From Pyrinomonadaceae bacterium (GTDB taxonomy: Bacteria > Acidobacteriota > Blastocatellia > Pyrinomonadales > Pyrinomonadaceae), in NCBI GenBank assembly GCA_025054715.1, contig JANWYH010000001.1, forward strand, positions 1-55,000: a stretch of 55,000 nt of DNA, given 5' to 3'. The notes under the pieces are model-generated. The model had not been told where the DNA came from. It made no database searches and saw only the letters and a program-made list of their open reading frames with translations. Shown here piece by piece: positions 34,601 through 43,439 of the stretch. Both the position numbers and the translations under genes were made by a program. Positions within the stretch are counted from its first letter, which is position 1. Each line of letters opens with the position of its first letter.

Positions 34601-36310
34601 ATGAGCGTAGAAGTTGTAATGCCTCAGATGGGCGAATCAATAGCAGAAGGAACGGTGTCGAAATGGTTGAAGAAAGTAGGCGAGAAAGTAGCAAAAGATG
34701 AGCCGATACTGGAGATTTCAACCGATAAGGTTGATGCGGAAGTTCCTTCGCCTGCCTCAGGTGTGATTTTGGAAATTAAGGTTAATGAAGGCGAAACTGT
34801 TCCTGTCGGAACCGTCGTCGCTTTGATAGGTGAGGAGAATGAAGCACCTAAAACAGAGGCAACGAAGCAAAGTGTGGCTGTTGCTGCTATCGAAAGCGAA
34901 AAAATCAAGGAAGTTCCTTCAGAGCCACAACGATCTGAAAAAAGCTTTGGTGCGGTAAGCGAGGTCGTAATGCCTCAGATGGGCGAATCAATAGCAGAAG
35001 GGACGGTGTCGAAATGGTTGAAGAAAGTAGGCGAGAAAGTAGCAAAAGATGAGCCGATACTGGAGATTTCAACCGATAAGGTTGATGCGGAAGTTCCTTC
35101 GCCTGCTTCGGGCGTGATTTTAGAGATCAGAGTTAACGAAGGCGAAACTGTTCCGGTTGGAACTGTCGTTGCTGTAATAGGAAAAGAAGGTGCTCAAGTG
35201 ACGGCGAAAGAGTCCAAAGAGGCTGAAATAACTGAATTTCATCAAGTCGCATCGGAGCAAGAAAAGGCAAATGTTGCTGTTGCTTCAATTAAGAGTGAAC
35301 AGAAAGAACGCGTCGAAGGCAATGGCAGTCAGATGACAGTCGAGGAACTACGTCGCAAAAAGTCTTCACCGCTTGTCAGAAGCATTGCCAAGAAGCATGG
35401 TATTGATATTTCAAAAATACAGGGCACTGGCGCAAGTGGACGTGTAACGAAAAAAGATATTTTGGCTTACATTGAATCTGGCGCCGCATTTAAGCCGCAA
35501 GATTTGATGGCAAAAGCTGAAAAAGCGCCCGTAGAAGCACCGAAAACCTCACTTCAAGTGGAAACGACAAAAGTCGAATATACACCGCCAGCGATTACTG
35601 CTTCTGTTGGCGATAGAGTAGAGCCGATGTCTGTGATGAGAAAGAAAATAGCCGAGCACATGGTCTTTTCAAAACGCACATCGGCACATGTTACGACCGT
35701 TTATGAAATAGACATGACGAATGTTGCTAGATTCCGCGATCAACACAAAGCGGAGTTTCAGGCAAGATATGGGACGAAGCTGACCTATATGCCTTTCATC
35801 TTTCAGGCAGTCGTTCAGGGTTTGCGGAAGTTTCCCATTATAAATGCTCAGGTATCTGGCGATCAGATAATTTACAAAGGCGACATAAATCTTGGCATGG
35901 CTGTAGCACTTGATTGGGGTTTGATTGTGCCGGTTATCAAAAAGGCGGATACTCTTTCTCTAGCGGGGCTTGCTTTAGCAGCAAATGATCTAGCTGAAAG
36001 AGCTAGGGCGAAGAAATTGACTCCGGACGAAGTTCAAGGTGGCACATTTACTGTGACGAATCCGGGAGTATTCGGAGGACTTTTCGGAACTCCGATTATC
36101 AATCAACCGCAAGTTGCAATTCTTTGTGTCGGGGTCATCGAAAAACGTCCTAAAGTGATTACGACACCAGAAGGAGACGATGTAATAGCTATTCGCCAGA
36201 TGGCTTACTTTGCCTTAACTTACGATCATAGAATCATTGACGGAGCGGATGCAGAGAAGTTTCTTTCTTTCATAAAAGAATATCTAGAAACGACGAAATT
36301 TAGTTTGTAA
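34601..36310 (+). CDS. 2-oxoacid dehydrogenase E2 (dihydrolipoamide acyltransferase) with two lipoyl domains
   Basis: 569 residues from ATG 34601 (GGAGAG upstream; the protein then begins MSVEVVMPQMGES as expected). Two N-terminal lipoyl domains carry lipoyl lysines Lys43 and Lys160 in STDKVDAEVPSPASG. A peripheral-subunit-binding domain follows (SPLVRSIAKKHGIDISKIQG), then the acyltransferase core with YDHRIIDG (His543, Asp547). GGTFTVTNPGVFGGLFGTPI resembles 2-oxoglutarate dehydrogenase E2 (SucB) more than pyruvate E2, so succinyltransferase is favoured but not proven. E1 and E3 are not adjacent. The two lipoyl domains are almost identical at DNA level. Confidence 0.9.
   Translation: MSVEVVMPQMGESIAEGTVSKWLKKVGEKVAKDEPILEISTDKVDAEVPSPASGVILEIKVNEGETVPVGTVVALIGEENEAPKTEATKQSVAVAAIESEKIKEVPSEPQRSEKSFGAVSEVVMPQMGESIAEGTVSKWLKKVGEKVAKDEPILEISTDKVDAEVPSPASGVILEIRVNEGETVPVGTVVAVIGKEGAQVTAKESKEAEITEFHQVASEQEKANVAVASIKSEQKERVEGNGSQMTVEELRRKKSSPLVRSIAKKHGIDISKIQGTGASGRVTKKDILAYIESGAAFKPQDLMAKAEKAPVEAPKTSLQVETTKVEYTPPAITASVGDRVEPMSVMRKKIAEHMVFSKRTSAHVTTVYEIDMTNVARFRDQHKAEFQARYGTKLTYMPFIFQAVVQGLRKFPIINAQVSGDQIIYKGDINLGMAVALDWGLIVPVIKKADTLSLAGLALAANDLAERARAKKLTPDEVQGGTFTVTNPGVFGGLFGTPIINQPQVAILCVGVIEKRPKVITTPEGDDVIAIRQMAYFALTYDHRIIDGADAEKFLSFIKEYLETTKFSL
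34616..34755 (+). repeat. lipoyl-domain direct repeat, unit 1
   Basis: This 140-bp segment of the E2 gene recurs 351 bp downstream (34967-35106) with a single mismatch (GAAGGAACGG versus GAAGGGACGG). The repeat keeps frame and spans the lipoyl lysine codon. Confidence 0.95.
34967..35106 (+). repeat. lipoyl-domain direct repeat, unit 2
   Basis: Second copy of the 140-bp unit at 34616. Identity drops sharply outside the unit (for example GCCTCAGGT versus GCTTCGGGC just after it), which suggests recent gene conversion or duplication limited to this stretch. Confidence 0.95.
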
Positions 36311-36339
36311 GCCTAGCAAAATGCTCAAGATTACTTGAA

Positions 36340-36366
36340 AACCTTGCATATTCGCAAGGTTTTTTA
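36340..36366 (+). terminator. rho-independent terminator between E2 and M1 peptidase genes
   Basis: AACCTTGC (36340-36347) pairs with GCAAGGTT (36354-36361) around a 6-nt loop, followed by five Ts. It lies between the convergent E2 and aminopeptidase genes; AAAA before the stem makes it partly bidirectional. Confidence 0.8.
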
Positions 36367-36382
36367 CTTTCAAAGCACTTAT

Positions 36383-38236
36383 CTAAAATCCAACAATCGC
36401 ATCAATGCTTGCTTGAGTTATAGGATGATAACCTTTTCGAGCAACGGAATAAATTTCCTTTGCAAATTTCTTGCCGTCAGGCGTTTTGACGAGCTCGACA
36501 TAGAGAGGGCGAACAAACTTTCTTCTACCTACGTTTGTCAAGAATTCCTTTAAGCGGTTTCGAGCGGGCTCATAGTTGTTACGAATTGACATGATAAGCC
36601 ACTGAAAAATTATCTCAGAATTACCAGTGTTTGTTAGCTTAAAGGCTTTGTCTAGTTCTTCCATTTTCTCGAAACTTAACTTTTCCGGCATAGCTCTTAA
36701 GAAATGGAGCCATTCATGAGTTGACCATTCTTTAGTGCTAATTTGCTTAGCAGAGATTTTTCCTTCTACAAAGGATTTTGCGAGGTTTTCTACTCTTGCA
36801 AAGTTCTCTGAATAAGGATTGGGCGCATTTTTTGGAATTCCCGGTTTTTCGAGCCATTCGTTTACTTCCTCGATTGAAACGATTCCTGGATAAGTTTCGA
36901 TTAGATTTTTCTTTAGGAAGTTGACGAAAGTCTGGGTTGTAATGCTTTGAAATGAGTGAGTGTTAAAGTATTTTTTCAGAAAAGGGTCGAATCTAGAGCG
37001 TCCAAACCTTTGTTCGAGCCAGCGCAAGAAAAGAGCCCCCTTTTCGTAAGGAACGCTTGAGAAGGCATCATCTGGGTCACGACCCTTTAAGTCTATATGA
37101 AGAATTTGATCGGAAGCAGGCAAGGATTTTAGTTCTTCTATGAGATTTTGTTTTCCAAGCATTGATTCCATTTCGCTTCTATTGCGACCGTAGATACTTT
37201 CGATTATTCGGCGTTCGATATAGGTTGTAAATCCTTCGTTAAGCCAAAAATCGCGCCAAGTAGCGTTTGTCACTAAGTTTCCAGACCAAGAATGTGCTAA
37301 CTCATGTGCAATTACAGAAACTAAACTTTTATCTCCCGCAATAATTGTAGGTGTTACAAACGTTAGCACAGGATTTTCCATGCCGCCAAAAGGAAATGCA
37401 GGTGGAAGAACAAGGATATCATATCTTCCCCAGCGATACGGTCCATAAAGTCTTTCAGCTGATTGCATCATTTTTTCTGTATCAGCAAACTCGGTTGCTG
37501 CTTTCTGGATAACTTCAGGCTCGGCAAAAACTCCGCATCTTTTACCAAGGGATTTGAAGGCTAAATTTCCTACGGCTATTGCGATTAAATAAGGCGGTAT
37601 CGGTCTTTGCATTCTGAAGCGGTAAATTCCATTACGAGATTTTATGCTTTGCAAGTTTCCTTCTGCGCTCATTACAGCTATCATTTCTCGAGGAGTGCGG
37701 ACCGTAGCCGTATATGTGATACGGATTTGGGGAGAATCCTGTAACGGGATGAAACTTCTAGCATGTATTGCTTGCGCTTGTGAATACATAAAAGGAAACT
37801 TTTTACCTACGGTCTGGTCGGGTGTAAGCCACTGTAAACCAGATGCTTGTGGACTCGTAGAATACGAGATGCGGACAAATTTTGTGTCTTGTGCTAGCTG
37901 AATTTCAAGGGGAGTACCAAGTGTCTTATCGGTTTCTCCAAGTTGAAATTTTGTAGTAGTGAATTTAACCCTATCCGCCGAGATTTCAGCAGATTTTATT
38001 TCTAAATCTTTTGTGTCAAGCATCAAGGATGAGCTTTGATTGAAACGCTCAAGCGTCAAAACGGCAAATCCTTCTATCTTTTTCTTTTCAAAGTTGACTG
38101 TCCAGTCGAGGTGGACATGTTTAACTCTTACCTCGTTAGGTCTAGCGTATGAATGGACGTCATCAGCCCAGTTTTGGGCGTAGGATGAGTAGAAAGCTAC
38201 AAAAATGAGAATGCTGCTTACCAGGCTCTTGACCAT
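36383..38236 (-). CDS. exported M1 aminopeptidase, leukotriene A4 hydrolase-like
   Basis: 617 residues with a signal peptide (MVKSLVSSILIFVAFYSSYA). M1 metallopeptidase motifs: exopeptidase GGMEN at 284-288, zinc HELAH at 311-315 and the third ligand Glu334 in WLNEGFTTYIERR. The C-terminal helical domain (about 490-617) and the LERFNQSS...LDTKDLEI N-domain resemble the LTA4 hydrolase/aminopeptidase B branch. It probably trims peptides in the periplasm, like the nearby S9 peptidase. Its ATG overlaps the end of the adenosyltransferase gene by 19 nt, so the two are probably co-transcribed. Confidence 0.9.
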   Translation of the reverse strand: MVKSLVSSILIFVAFYSSYAQNWADDVHSYARPNEVRVKHVHLDWTVNFEKKKIEGFAVLTLERFNQSSSLMLDTKDLEIKSAEISADRVKFTTTKFQLGETDKTLGTPLEIQLAQDTKFVRISYSTSPQASGLQWLTPDQTVGKKFPFMYSQAQAIHARSFIPLQDSPQIRITYTATVRTPREMIAVMSAEGNLQSIKSRNGIYRFRMQRPIPPYLIAIAVGNLAFKSLGKRCGVFAEPEVIQKAATEFADTEKMMQSAERLYGPYRWGRYDILVLPPAFPFGGMENPVLTFVTPTIIAGDKSLVSVIAHELAHSWSGNLVTNATWRDFWLNEGFTTYIERRIIESIYGRNRSEMESMLGKQNLIEELKSLPASDQILHIDLKGRDPDDAFSSVPYEKGALFLRWLEQRFGRSRFDPFLKKYFNTHSFQSITTQTFVNFLKKNLIETYPGIVSIEEVNEWLEKPGIPKNAPNPYSENFARVENLAKSFVEGKISAKQISTKEWSTHEWLHFLRAMPEKLSFEKMEELDKAFKLTNTGNSEIIFQWLIMSIRNNYEPARNRLKEFLTNVGRRKFVRPLYVELVKTPDGKKFAKEIYSVARKGYHPITQASIDAIVGF

Positions 38237-38790
38237 CTCTTCCCTTCCGTTTCTCTTAGTTTTGAGTCTATGCCGGCTTTTAGTTCAAGGTATCTGCCTA
38301 TGAGCCAAATCAGATCTGAAAGCCGATTTAGATAGACTATTACTTGAGGGTCAACCTTTTCGCCTGATTCGCTGAGACGAACAACGCATCTTTCTGCACG
38401 CCTACATACTGTTCTAGCTAAGTCGAAAGCGGCTGAAGGTGTATATTCTCCGGCCAAGCTCCAATCTGACAAAATTCCTTCTATCTGCTCGATGCGGTGA
38501 ACCTGATCTGTAAGTCTATCGAGCATCTCTGGTGTGACGTAAGGCGATGGGGCTTTATCAAAATCCGGATTAGCTACTGAGCCGGCGACTCGAAAAAGCT
38601 CGCGCTGGATTGATTTTACGAGCTCGTTTATTTGCTCGTCTTCACATATCGAACGAGCAAAGCCAAGACTAGCCCCCAGCTCATCAATCGTGCCGTAGGC
38701 TTCCACTCGAAGATTTGCCTTTGAGATTCTTTGCCCACCTATAAGCGAAGTGGTTCCTCTGTCACCTGTTTTCGTAGCAATGCTTCCCAT
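38218..38790 (-). CDS. cob(I)yrinic acid a,c-diamide adenosyltransferase, PduO type
   Basis: 190 residues. It transfers the adenosyl group of ATP to cob(I)alamin. The start MGSIATKTGDRGTTSLIGGQ is the ATP-binding motif of PduO-type enzymes; YGTIDELGASLGFAR and the DLARTVCRRAERCVV motif are also diagnostic. It implies use of adenosylcobalamin by an enzyme outside this window. It is the first gene of a short unit with the M1 peptidase. The promoter -10 box lies 6 nt from the ATG. Confidence 0.94.
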   Translation of the reverse strand: MGSIATKTGDRGTTSLIGGQRISKANLRVEAYGTIDELGASLGFARSICEDEQINELVKSIQRELFRVAGSVANPDFDKAPSPYVTPEMLDRLTDQVHRIEQIEGILSDWSLAGEYTPSAAFDLARTVCRRAERCVVRLSESGEKVDPQVIVYLNRLSDLIWLIGRYLELKAGIDSKLRETEGKRWSRAW

Positions 38791-38796
38791 ACTTTT

Positions 38797-38825
38797 ACAC
38801 TATTTTTTTAATTTGAAAAAAGCAA
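38797..38825 (-). promoter_or_regulatory. promoter of the adenosyltransferase, leaderless type
   Basis: TTGCTT (38825-38820), a 17-nt spacer and TAGTGT (38802-38797). Only 6 nt separate the -10 box from ATG 38790. The -35 match is weak. Confidence 0.35.
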
Positions 38826-38827
38826 AT

Positions 38828-39571
38828 TTAGAGCACTGGAACAAACTTTTCATTTACCTTTTCCCATAAAATTCTTGCTAGCTCCTTTCTATCTGGATTG
38901 TGAATAGGGCTTTCGCCAAATTTTAATACTGCTTCAAATCTCGGGATTTGAAAAAGCTTCCAAATATGCTCGATGAAGTTTTCGTCTCCCCACCAGCAAA
39001 TCGTGTTTGCTGGTGGATTATTATTTGGTGTGCGATAGGTTATTGCGACATAGTGAACTGGGAAGGCTGTTCTAGCAGGAAACTCCAAGAAAGAGGACCT
39101 AAACTTTAAAACTGATTCTCCTTTCGTGCTGGTTCCTTCTGGAAACACGATCACGCCTTCGCCGGCATTGAGTCGTTCAAGTATTTTTTCCCCAGCCCTG
39201 AGTATATCGCGACGGTTCTGGCGGTTTATGAAAATTGTCTCCATATCTTTTGCAATTTTACCTGCTAAAAACCAATCCCTTATTTCGCTTTTAGCAACAA
39301 AAACTCCATCAACAACCGATCGAAGAAGTGGTATATCAACGTATCCAAGATGATTCGAGATCAGAAAAAAAGGAGGTTTCGGTGGTTCTCCAATTACTTC
39401 TATTTTCATGCCTGCTATTTTCGCAAAAGACTTTGCCCAAAGCCTAAACATTATTTGTCGCCAGAAAGGTTTATTCGGAATGACTAACTTTCCTAGAAGC
39501 CAAATAAAGTAAAGCCCCAAGGTTACAGTAACAAAAACAATCAGGCGGATGATTACTAAAGCGTATCTCAT
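38828..39571 (-). CDS. 1-acyl-sn-glycerol-3-phosphate acyltransferase (PlsC family)
   Basis: 247 residues with an N-terminal membrane segment (about 5-28). The acyltransferase motifs are NHLGYVDIPLL (HxxxxD catalytic pair), INRQNRRDI and FPEGTSTKG. It makes phosphatidic acid from lysophosphatidic acid at the inner membrane. It is divergent from phosphatidylserine decarboxylase with a 138-bp gap, so two phospholipid genes sit back to back. Confidence 0.9.
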   Translation of the reverse strand: MRYALVIIRLIVFVTVTLGLYFIWLLGKLVIPNKPFWRQIMFRLWAKSFAKIAGMKIEVIGEPPKPPFFLISNHLGYVDIPLLRSVVDGVFVAKSEIRDWFLAGKIAKDMETIFINRQNRRDILRAGEKILERLNAGEGVIVFPEGTSTKGESVLKFRSSFLEFPARTAFPVHYVAITYRTPNNNPPANTICWWGDENFIEHIWKLFQIPRFEAVLKFGESPIHNPDRKELARILWEKVNEKFVPVL

Positions 39572-39668
39572 AGGGAAATTACAAAAAAATTACACTCGAA
39601 AAGTTTGCCATAGTCTCCTAGAAGAAAACAAATCTGCCGGGTAGAAAGACGTTTGTGAATTATTTCAG

Positions 39669-39698
39669 TTGTCTTATTTTGCGAGTTTTTCGTAAAAT
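39669..39698 (+). promoter_or_regulatory. promoter of psd, near-leaderless
   Basis: TTGTCT (39669-39674), an 18-nt spacer and TAAAAT (39693-39698). The -10 box ends 11 nt before ATG 39710, the same geometry as the ROK kinase promoter. Confidence 0.5.
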
Positions 39699-39709
39699 TT
39701 AAGTTCAAA

Positions 39710-40315
39710 ATGGTTCGAGAGGGCATACCTTTTGTTTTAGTTCCTTTGGGTTTGGCTTTTGTCTTCGCAGCTTTTGGGGTCTGGCTTGTCGTAGTGCCTT
39801 TGGTTATTTTGTCTGGATTTATGGCGTTTTTCTTCCGTGATCCGGAAAGGAAAACGCCTGAAGATGAGAATATAATCGTTTCAGCTGCCGACGGAAGAGT
39901 TACAAAAGTTGAGCAACTAGAAGATGGCAAGCTAGTAAGCGTTTTTCTTTCTCCTTTTGATGTTCATGTGAATCGTGCACCGATTAGCGGCAGGATTACG
40001 AAAATAAGCTATCAAAAGGGTAAGAAACTACCGGCGACAAGCAATCTATCGAGCAAAGTTAATGAAAGAAATTCCTTAACTATCGAGAATGAAAAGATGA
40101 TTGTTGTTTGCACGCAAGTTGCCGGTATACTGGCTCGTCGGATAGTTTGTTGGAAACACGAAGGAGAGAGGGTGAGAATCGGTGAGCGTTTTGGTTTAAT
40201 AAAGTTTGGCTCAAGAACAGATTTGCTGATACCTACTTCTACTGAAGTTCTGGTCAAAGTCGGTGATAAAGTAAAAGCTGGGGAGACCGTAATCGCAAGA
40301 ATAAAGAATGACTAG
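39710..40315 (+). CDS. psd: phosphatidylserine decarboxylase, short (archaeal-type) form
   Basis: 201 residues, matching the short PSD class. Two N-terminal membrane segments (about 5-45) precede FFFRDPER and VSAADGRV. SVFLSPFDVHVNRAPISG is a PSD hallmark. Autocatalytic cleavage should occur between Gly and Ser in KFGSRTDLLIP to create the pyruvoyl cofactor. It makes phosphatidylethanolamine. It overlaps the next gene by 8 nt. Confidence 0.93.
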   Translation: MVREGIPFVLVPLGLAFVFAAFGVWLVVVPLVILSGFMAFFFRDPERKTPEDENIIVSAADGRVTKVEQLEDGKLVSVFLSPFDVHVNRAPISGRITKISYQKGKKLPATSNLSSKVNERNSLTIENEKMIVVCTQVAGILARRIVCWKHEGERVRIGERFGLIKFGSRTDLLIPTSTEVLVKVGDKVKAGETVIARIKND

Positions 40316-41327
40316 GCGAAAAGGAAAAAAGATTTTGATAACAGGTGGAACAGGATTTCTAGGTAAGCATTTAGTTCAACGCTTTTTGGAGGCTGGAGCA
40401 AAGAATCTTCGAGTGATGGCCTCCCGTGTTCCTGAATGGATGAAAGATGCTGGAATAGAGCCATTTGAGGGGTCAGTCACTCGGCGAGAAGATGTGGCTA
40501 AAGCTACCCAAGGCGTAGAGGTGGTTTATCATCTTGCGGGCAAGGTTTCTTTTTCAAAAGACGGCGCAGCCGAGATGAACAAAATTCATGTAGAAGGAAC
40601 AAGACTGCTTTGTGAAGCAGCTAGGGAAAATGGTGTTAAAAATTTCATACTTGCTTCTTCTTCGGGAACTTCTGCAATCACGGAAGACGGAAAATTAGTC
40701 GATGAAACCTATCCTCAGCCGGTTGAGATTCTGATTAAGTGGCCATACTACGCGTCAAAGTATTATCAAGAAAAGACAGCTTTGAGATATTTTGACGGTA
40801 AAGGTTTAAGATTAGTGATTTTGAATCCGTCGTTGCTTTTGGGAAGTGGTGATGATCGTTTAAGTTCGACAAATGTTGTTTTAGACTTCATGGCGAGAAA
40901 GTTTCCTTATACTCCTTCTGGCGGGATAAACTTCGTTGACGTAAAAGACGCTGCTGAAGCTTTTTTTAACGCTTTAGAGCGAGGGCGAAATCGCGAGCGT
41001 TACCTGCTTGGAGCAGTCAATTGGACAGTTGAGGAGTTTTTCGAACGGCTGGAGATTCTAACTGGCGTGCGTGCTCCTACATTAAAGGTTCCAAAGAAAA
41101 TTGCAATAGTCGGGTCAAATGTGATCTCAAACATTTATAACGCTTTAGGAAGATCGGCTCCCTTTAATGCTTCCGAAGTTGAAATGGGTGAGTATTTCTG
41201 GTATTTCGATTCTAGCAAAGCAAAAAGAGAATTAGGATTTACAACTCGTGATCCGATGGAAACACTCCTAGATACCATCAAATACCTAAAAAAACACTTC
41301 CTAGCAGATGAAATTTTCTCAAACTAA
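40308..41327 (+). CDS. NAD(P)-dependent epimerase/dehydratase (extended SDR, HpnA-like)
   Basis: 339 residues. The Rossmann motif is ILITGGTGFLGKHLV, the active site has SSSGTSA and YYASKYYQEK (YxxxK), and NPSLLLGSGD is typical of extended SDRs. It resembles dihydroflavonol reductase-like or hopanoid-associated epimerase HpnA; the substrate cannot be read from sequence. Overlap with psd by 8 nt suggests an operon and possibly a lipid or cell-envelope substrate. It is followed by a 437-nt stretch without genes. Confidence 0.82.
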   Translation: MTRRKGKKILITGGTGFLGKHLVQRFLEAGAKNLRVMASRVPEWMKDAGIEPFEGSVTRREDVAKATQGVEVVYHLAGKVSFSKDGAAEMNKIHVEGTRLLCEAARENGVKNFILASSSGTSAITEDGKLVDETYPQPVEILIKWPYYASKYYQEKTALRYFDGKGLRLVILNPSLLLGSGDDRLSSTNVVLDFMARKFPYTPSGGINFVDVKDAAEAFFNALERGRNRERYLLGAVNWTVEEFFERLEILTGVRAPTLKVPKKIAIVGSNVISNIYNALGRSAPFNASEVEMGEYFWYFDSSKAKRELGFTTRDPMETLLDTIKYLKKHFLADEIFSN

Positions 41328-41764
41328 TTAATGTCTCGAGGTAGACTGTTTACAGACTCGTCTTTCAACTTAGAAGTGCGTCAAGTGCAAAAGCCGTTGC
41401 GGAGGACGGGGTGATGGAGCGTAGGTGTGTTTGATTGAGGGAAGGAAGGCACGTGTTTAGAGCATTTAGTGGGACTTTTGAGATGCTTAGTTGATGAATT
41501 CGTATAGCATCATGTGCTTGAGGGAGTAAAACGTTTAGGGATGAGAGCGATAAGACTCGGTCTAATGGAAAGAGTCAGAATTGTAGAAGAGTAGAAGAAT
41601 AAATTGAAGTTAAAGGAAGTTAACAGTAGGAGCTGAAGGAGGTAAAAGGAAGGCTTCGGAAAGACAACTCAGGAAAGTCATATCGTTTCAATTTCTAGTC
41701 CAGATTTTCAGTCCAAAGTGCTATACGGTGTTATAAGAAGAAGGTAATTTGGTAGATTAAAATG
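41328..41764 (+). other. 437-nt GA-rich non-coding block, possible structured RNA
   Basis: No ORF is credible on either strand. The + strand is strongly purine-rich, like the RNA-bearing gaps at 19.4 and 46.4 kb, and shares short words with them (AGCTGAAGGAG with copy A; GAAGTTAAAGG with the upstream part of copy B). Pairing potential: AGGCACGTG (41447-41455) with CATGTGCTT (41511-41519), enclosing GAGCAT/ATGCTT (41460-41465 with 41483-41488) and GATG/CATC (41493-41511, partly exclusive of the outer stem). The CCGCCAGTCAGGG signature is absent. It could be a diverged relative, another RNA gene or a decayed gene. Confidence 0.35.
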
Positions 41765-42070
41765 CTAGTTCTTTGAATTGTCTTCAATTATATCTGCCCA
41801 GATTTCTTCTTCGCTATCTTCTATGATTTCAATGTCGAAGATTCTTGTTTCTTCGTTTTCGCTGAGACTATTTAAGATTTCTTCTTGCTGGGCAAGTTTT
41901 GCTTCAGCTTGCTTTAGTCGTTCTGTTAGATATACGCATCTTTTTTCTAGCTCGGCCAAACGCTTTCGCCTTTCTCTATCCATTCTTTCGATGTAAATCA
42001 TGTAGAGGAACTGCATTCCGCATATACCGATTAGAGAAAAAAGAACGGCCATCAAAACATAAAAGGACAT
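41765..42070 (-). CDS. small membrane-anchored coiled-coil protein
   Basis: 101 residues: one N-terminal membrane helix (about 3-27), a charged coiled coil (about 30-72, [12 protein letters not shown]... [12 protein letters not shown]) and an acidic tail ([19 protein letters not shown]). This layout is seen in small envelope or division-associated proteins but I recognise no family. A TATAAT box is present on its strand about 25 nt upstream. It is divergent from the dienelactone hydrolase gene. Confidence 0.6.
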   Translation of the reverse strand: MSFYVLMAVLFSLIGICGMQFLYMIYIERMDRERRKRLAELEKRCVYLTERLKQAEAKLAQQEEILNSLSENEETRIFDIEIIEDSEEEIWADIIEDNSKN

Positions 42071-42163
42071 AAAAACTACGATACATTAGATTATACTCTT
42101 GACCTTATCAAAAGGAAAGCAGAAAATTTATGTAAAGTGAAGAAAATTTATCTCGGAGGGAAA

Positions 42164-43009
42164 ATGGTAAATAGACGCGAGTTTTTGGTTACTTCCATTT
42201 TGGCGGCAGGGACTTATGCCGTAGCAGTTGAACCAATTCATTCACAGACAAAGATAACTACAGATTCAAAAGGTTTAATTACGGGCGAGGTAAAAATTCC
42301 TGTTTCCGGTGGTGAAATTCCAGCCTATAGAGCCATGCCAGAAAAAAGAGGTAAGAAGTATCCTATAGTTTTGGTCGTGCATGAAATTTTTGGCGTTCAT
42401 GAGTGGATTCAAGATGTATCGAGAAGATTGGCAAAACTTGGTATGATGGCTATTGCGCCCTATCTTTACGCTCGTCAGGGAGATGTTTCCAAGCTTGAAA
42501 GCATACAGGAAATAGTTAGCAAGGTTGTTTCCAAAGTTCCAGATTCTCAAGTAATGAGTGATCTTGATGCAACGATCGATTGGGCAAAGGAGAATGGTGG
42601 TGATGGGAAGAAAGTTTCGATAACTGGGTTTTGCTGGGGTGGAAGAATTGTCTGGCTTTATGCAGCGCACAACCCTAGGCTTAAAGCAGGTGCGGCGTGG
42701 TATGGGCGCGTTGTTTCGCCGTCGCAAACTAATCCGCTACAACCTAAACATCCTATTGATGTTGCAAGTGAGCTTAAGGTGCCTGTTATAGGGCTTTATG
42801 GTGGTAAGGACGCAGGAATACCGCTCGATGGTGTTAGAAAAATGCAAGAAGAGCTTAAAAAAGGTAAGTCAAACTCCGAGATAATCATTTACGAAGATGC
42901 TGGGCATGGATTCCTCGCCGATTACAGGCAAAGCTATAACAAACAGGCAGCAGAAGATGCTTGGGGAAAGATGATAGAATGGTTCAAGAAATATGGAGCT
43001 TTGAAGTAA
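42164..43009 (+). CDS. exported dienelactone hydrolase family protein
   Basis: 281 residues from ATG 42164, with GGAGGG 4 nt upstream. The twin-arginine leader ([16 protein letters not shown]) supports this start over ATG 42137 and predicts Tat export. The alpha/beta-hydrolase triad is Cys in [12 protein letters not shown], Asp in [11 protein letters not shown] and His in [10 protein letters not shown]. Classical enzymes open dienelactones in aromatic degradation; many homologues act on other esters, so the substrate is unknown. The DUF6941 gene follows by 1 nt and then the FHA-ABC gene, forming an operon. Confidence 0.88.
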   Translation: MVNRREFLVTSILAAGTYAVAVEPIHSQTKITTDSKGLITGEVKIPVSGGEIPAYRAMPEKRGKKYPIVLVVHEIFGVHEWIQDVSRRLAKLGMMAIAPYLYARQGDVSKLESIQEIVSKVVSKVPDSQVMSDLDATIDWAKENGGDGKKVSITGFCWGGRIVWLYAAHNPRLKAGAAWYGRVVSPSQTNPLQPKHPIDVASELKVPVIGLYGGKDAGIPLDGVRKMQEELKKGKSNSEIIIYEDAGHGFLADYRQSYNKQAAEDAWGKMIEWFKKYGALK

Positions 43010-43010
43010 A

Positions 43011-43439
43011 ATGACGAAACAGAGTTTGCAACTTGTTTATACGATTTTGTGTGATGATGTTAGGTTGGAAGTAGGGAATAAAATTTCTCTGATGGGGATC
43101 TTTCAGAACATAATGGTTGAGCGTCTTCCTGTGTCAATAATAAAATTTGCAGTGGTTAATCATTGGCAAGGTCAGGGAAGGCATACGACTGAAGTGAGGA
43201 TTTTAACTCCGGATAAAAATAAACTGGTTGTTAGTTCTCAACCGACAGAAATTGAGTTGTCTTTAGGTGGTTTTACCGATAATGTGAGTTTCTTTGTGAA
43301 TGTGGTCTTTCCAGTTGCCGGGGTTTATTGGATTCAAACTCTGGCAAACTCAGTCATAGTAGAGGAAAAGCCTTTAATTATTACAGATGTTCATTCTCTT
43401 TCAAATCAGCTGGAGGAGGCATCTCAAGCGGTTAATTGA
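43011..43439 (+). CDS. DUF6941-type protein
   Basis: 142 residues, beta-rich. The pattern LVYTILCDDVRLEVGNKISLMGIFQNI followed by a barrel-like domain and GVYWIQTLANS matches the DUF6941 family as I remember it; its function is unknown. It starts 1 nt after the dienelactone hydrolase stop and overlaps the FHA-ABC gene by 4 nt, so it is translationally linked to that transporter and could be an accessory of it. Confidence 0.6.
   Translation: MTKQSLQLVYTILCDDVRLEVGNKISLMGIFQNIMVERLPVSIIKFAVVNHWQGQGRHTTEVRILTPDKNKLVVSSQPTEIELSLGGFTDNVSFFVNVVFPVAGVYWIQTLANSVIVEEKPLIITDVHSLSNQLEEASQAVN

Noticed and set aside
39568-39930. 120-codon minus-strand ORF
   Set aside because: It overlaps the psd gene on the other strand and the psd promoter, and has no family features.
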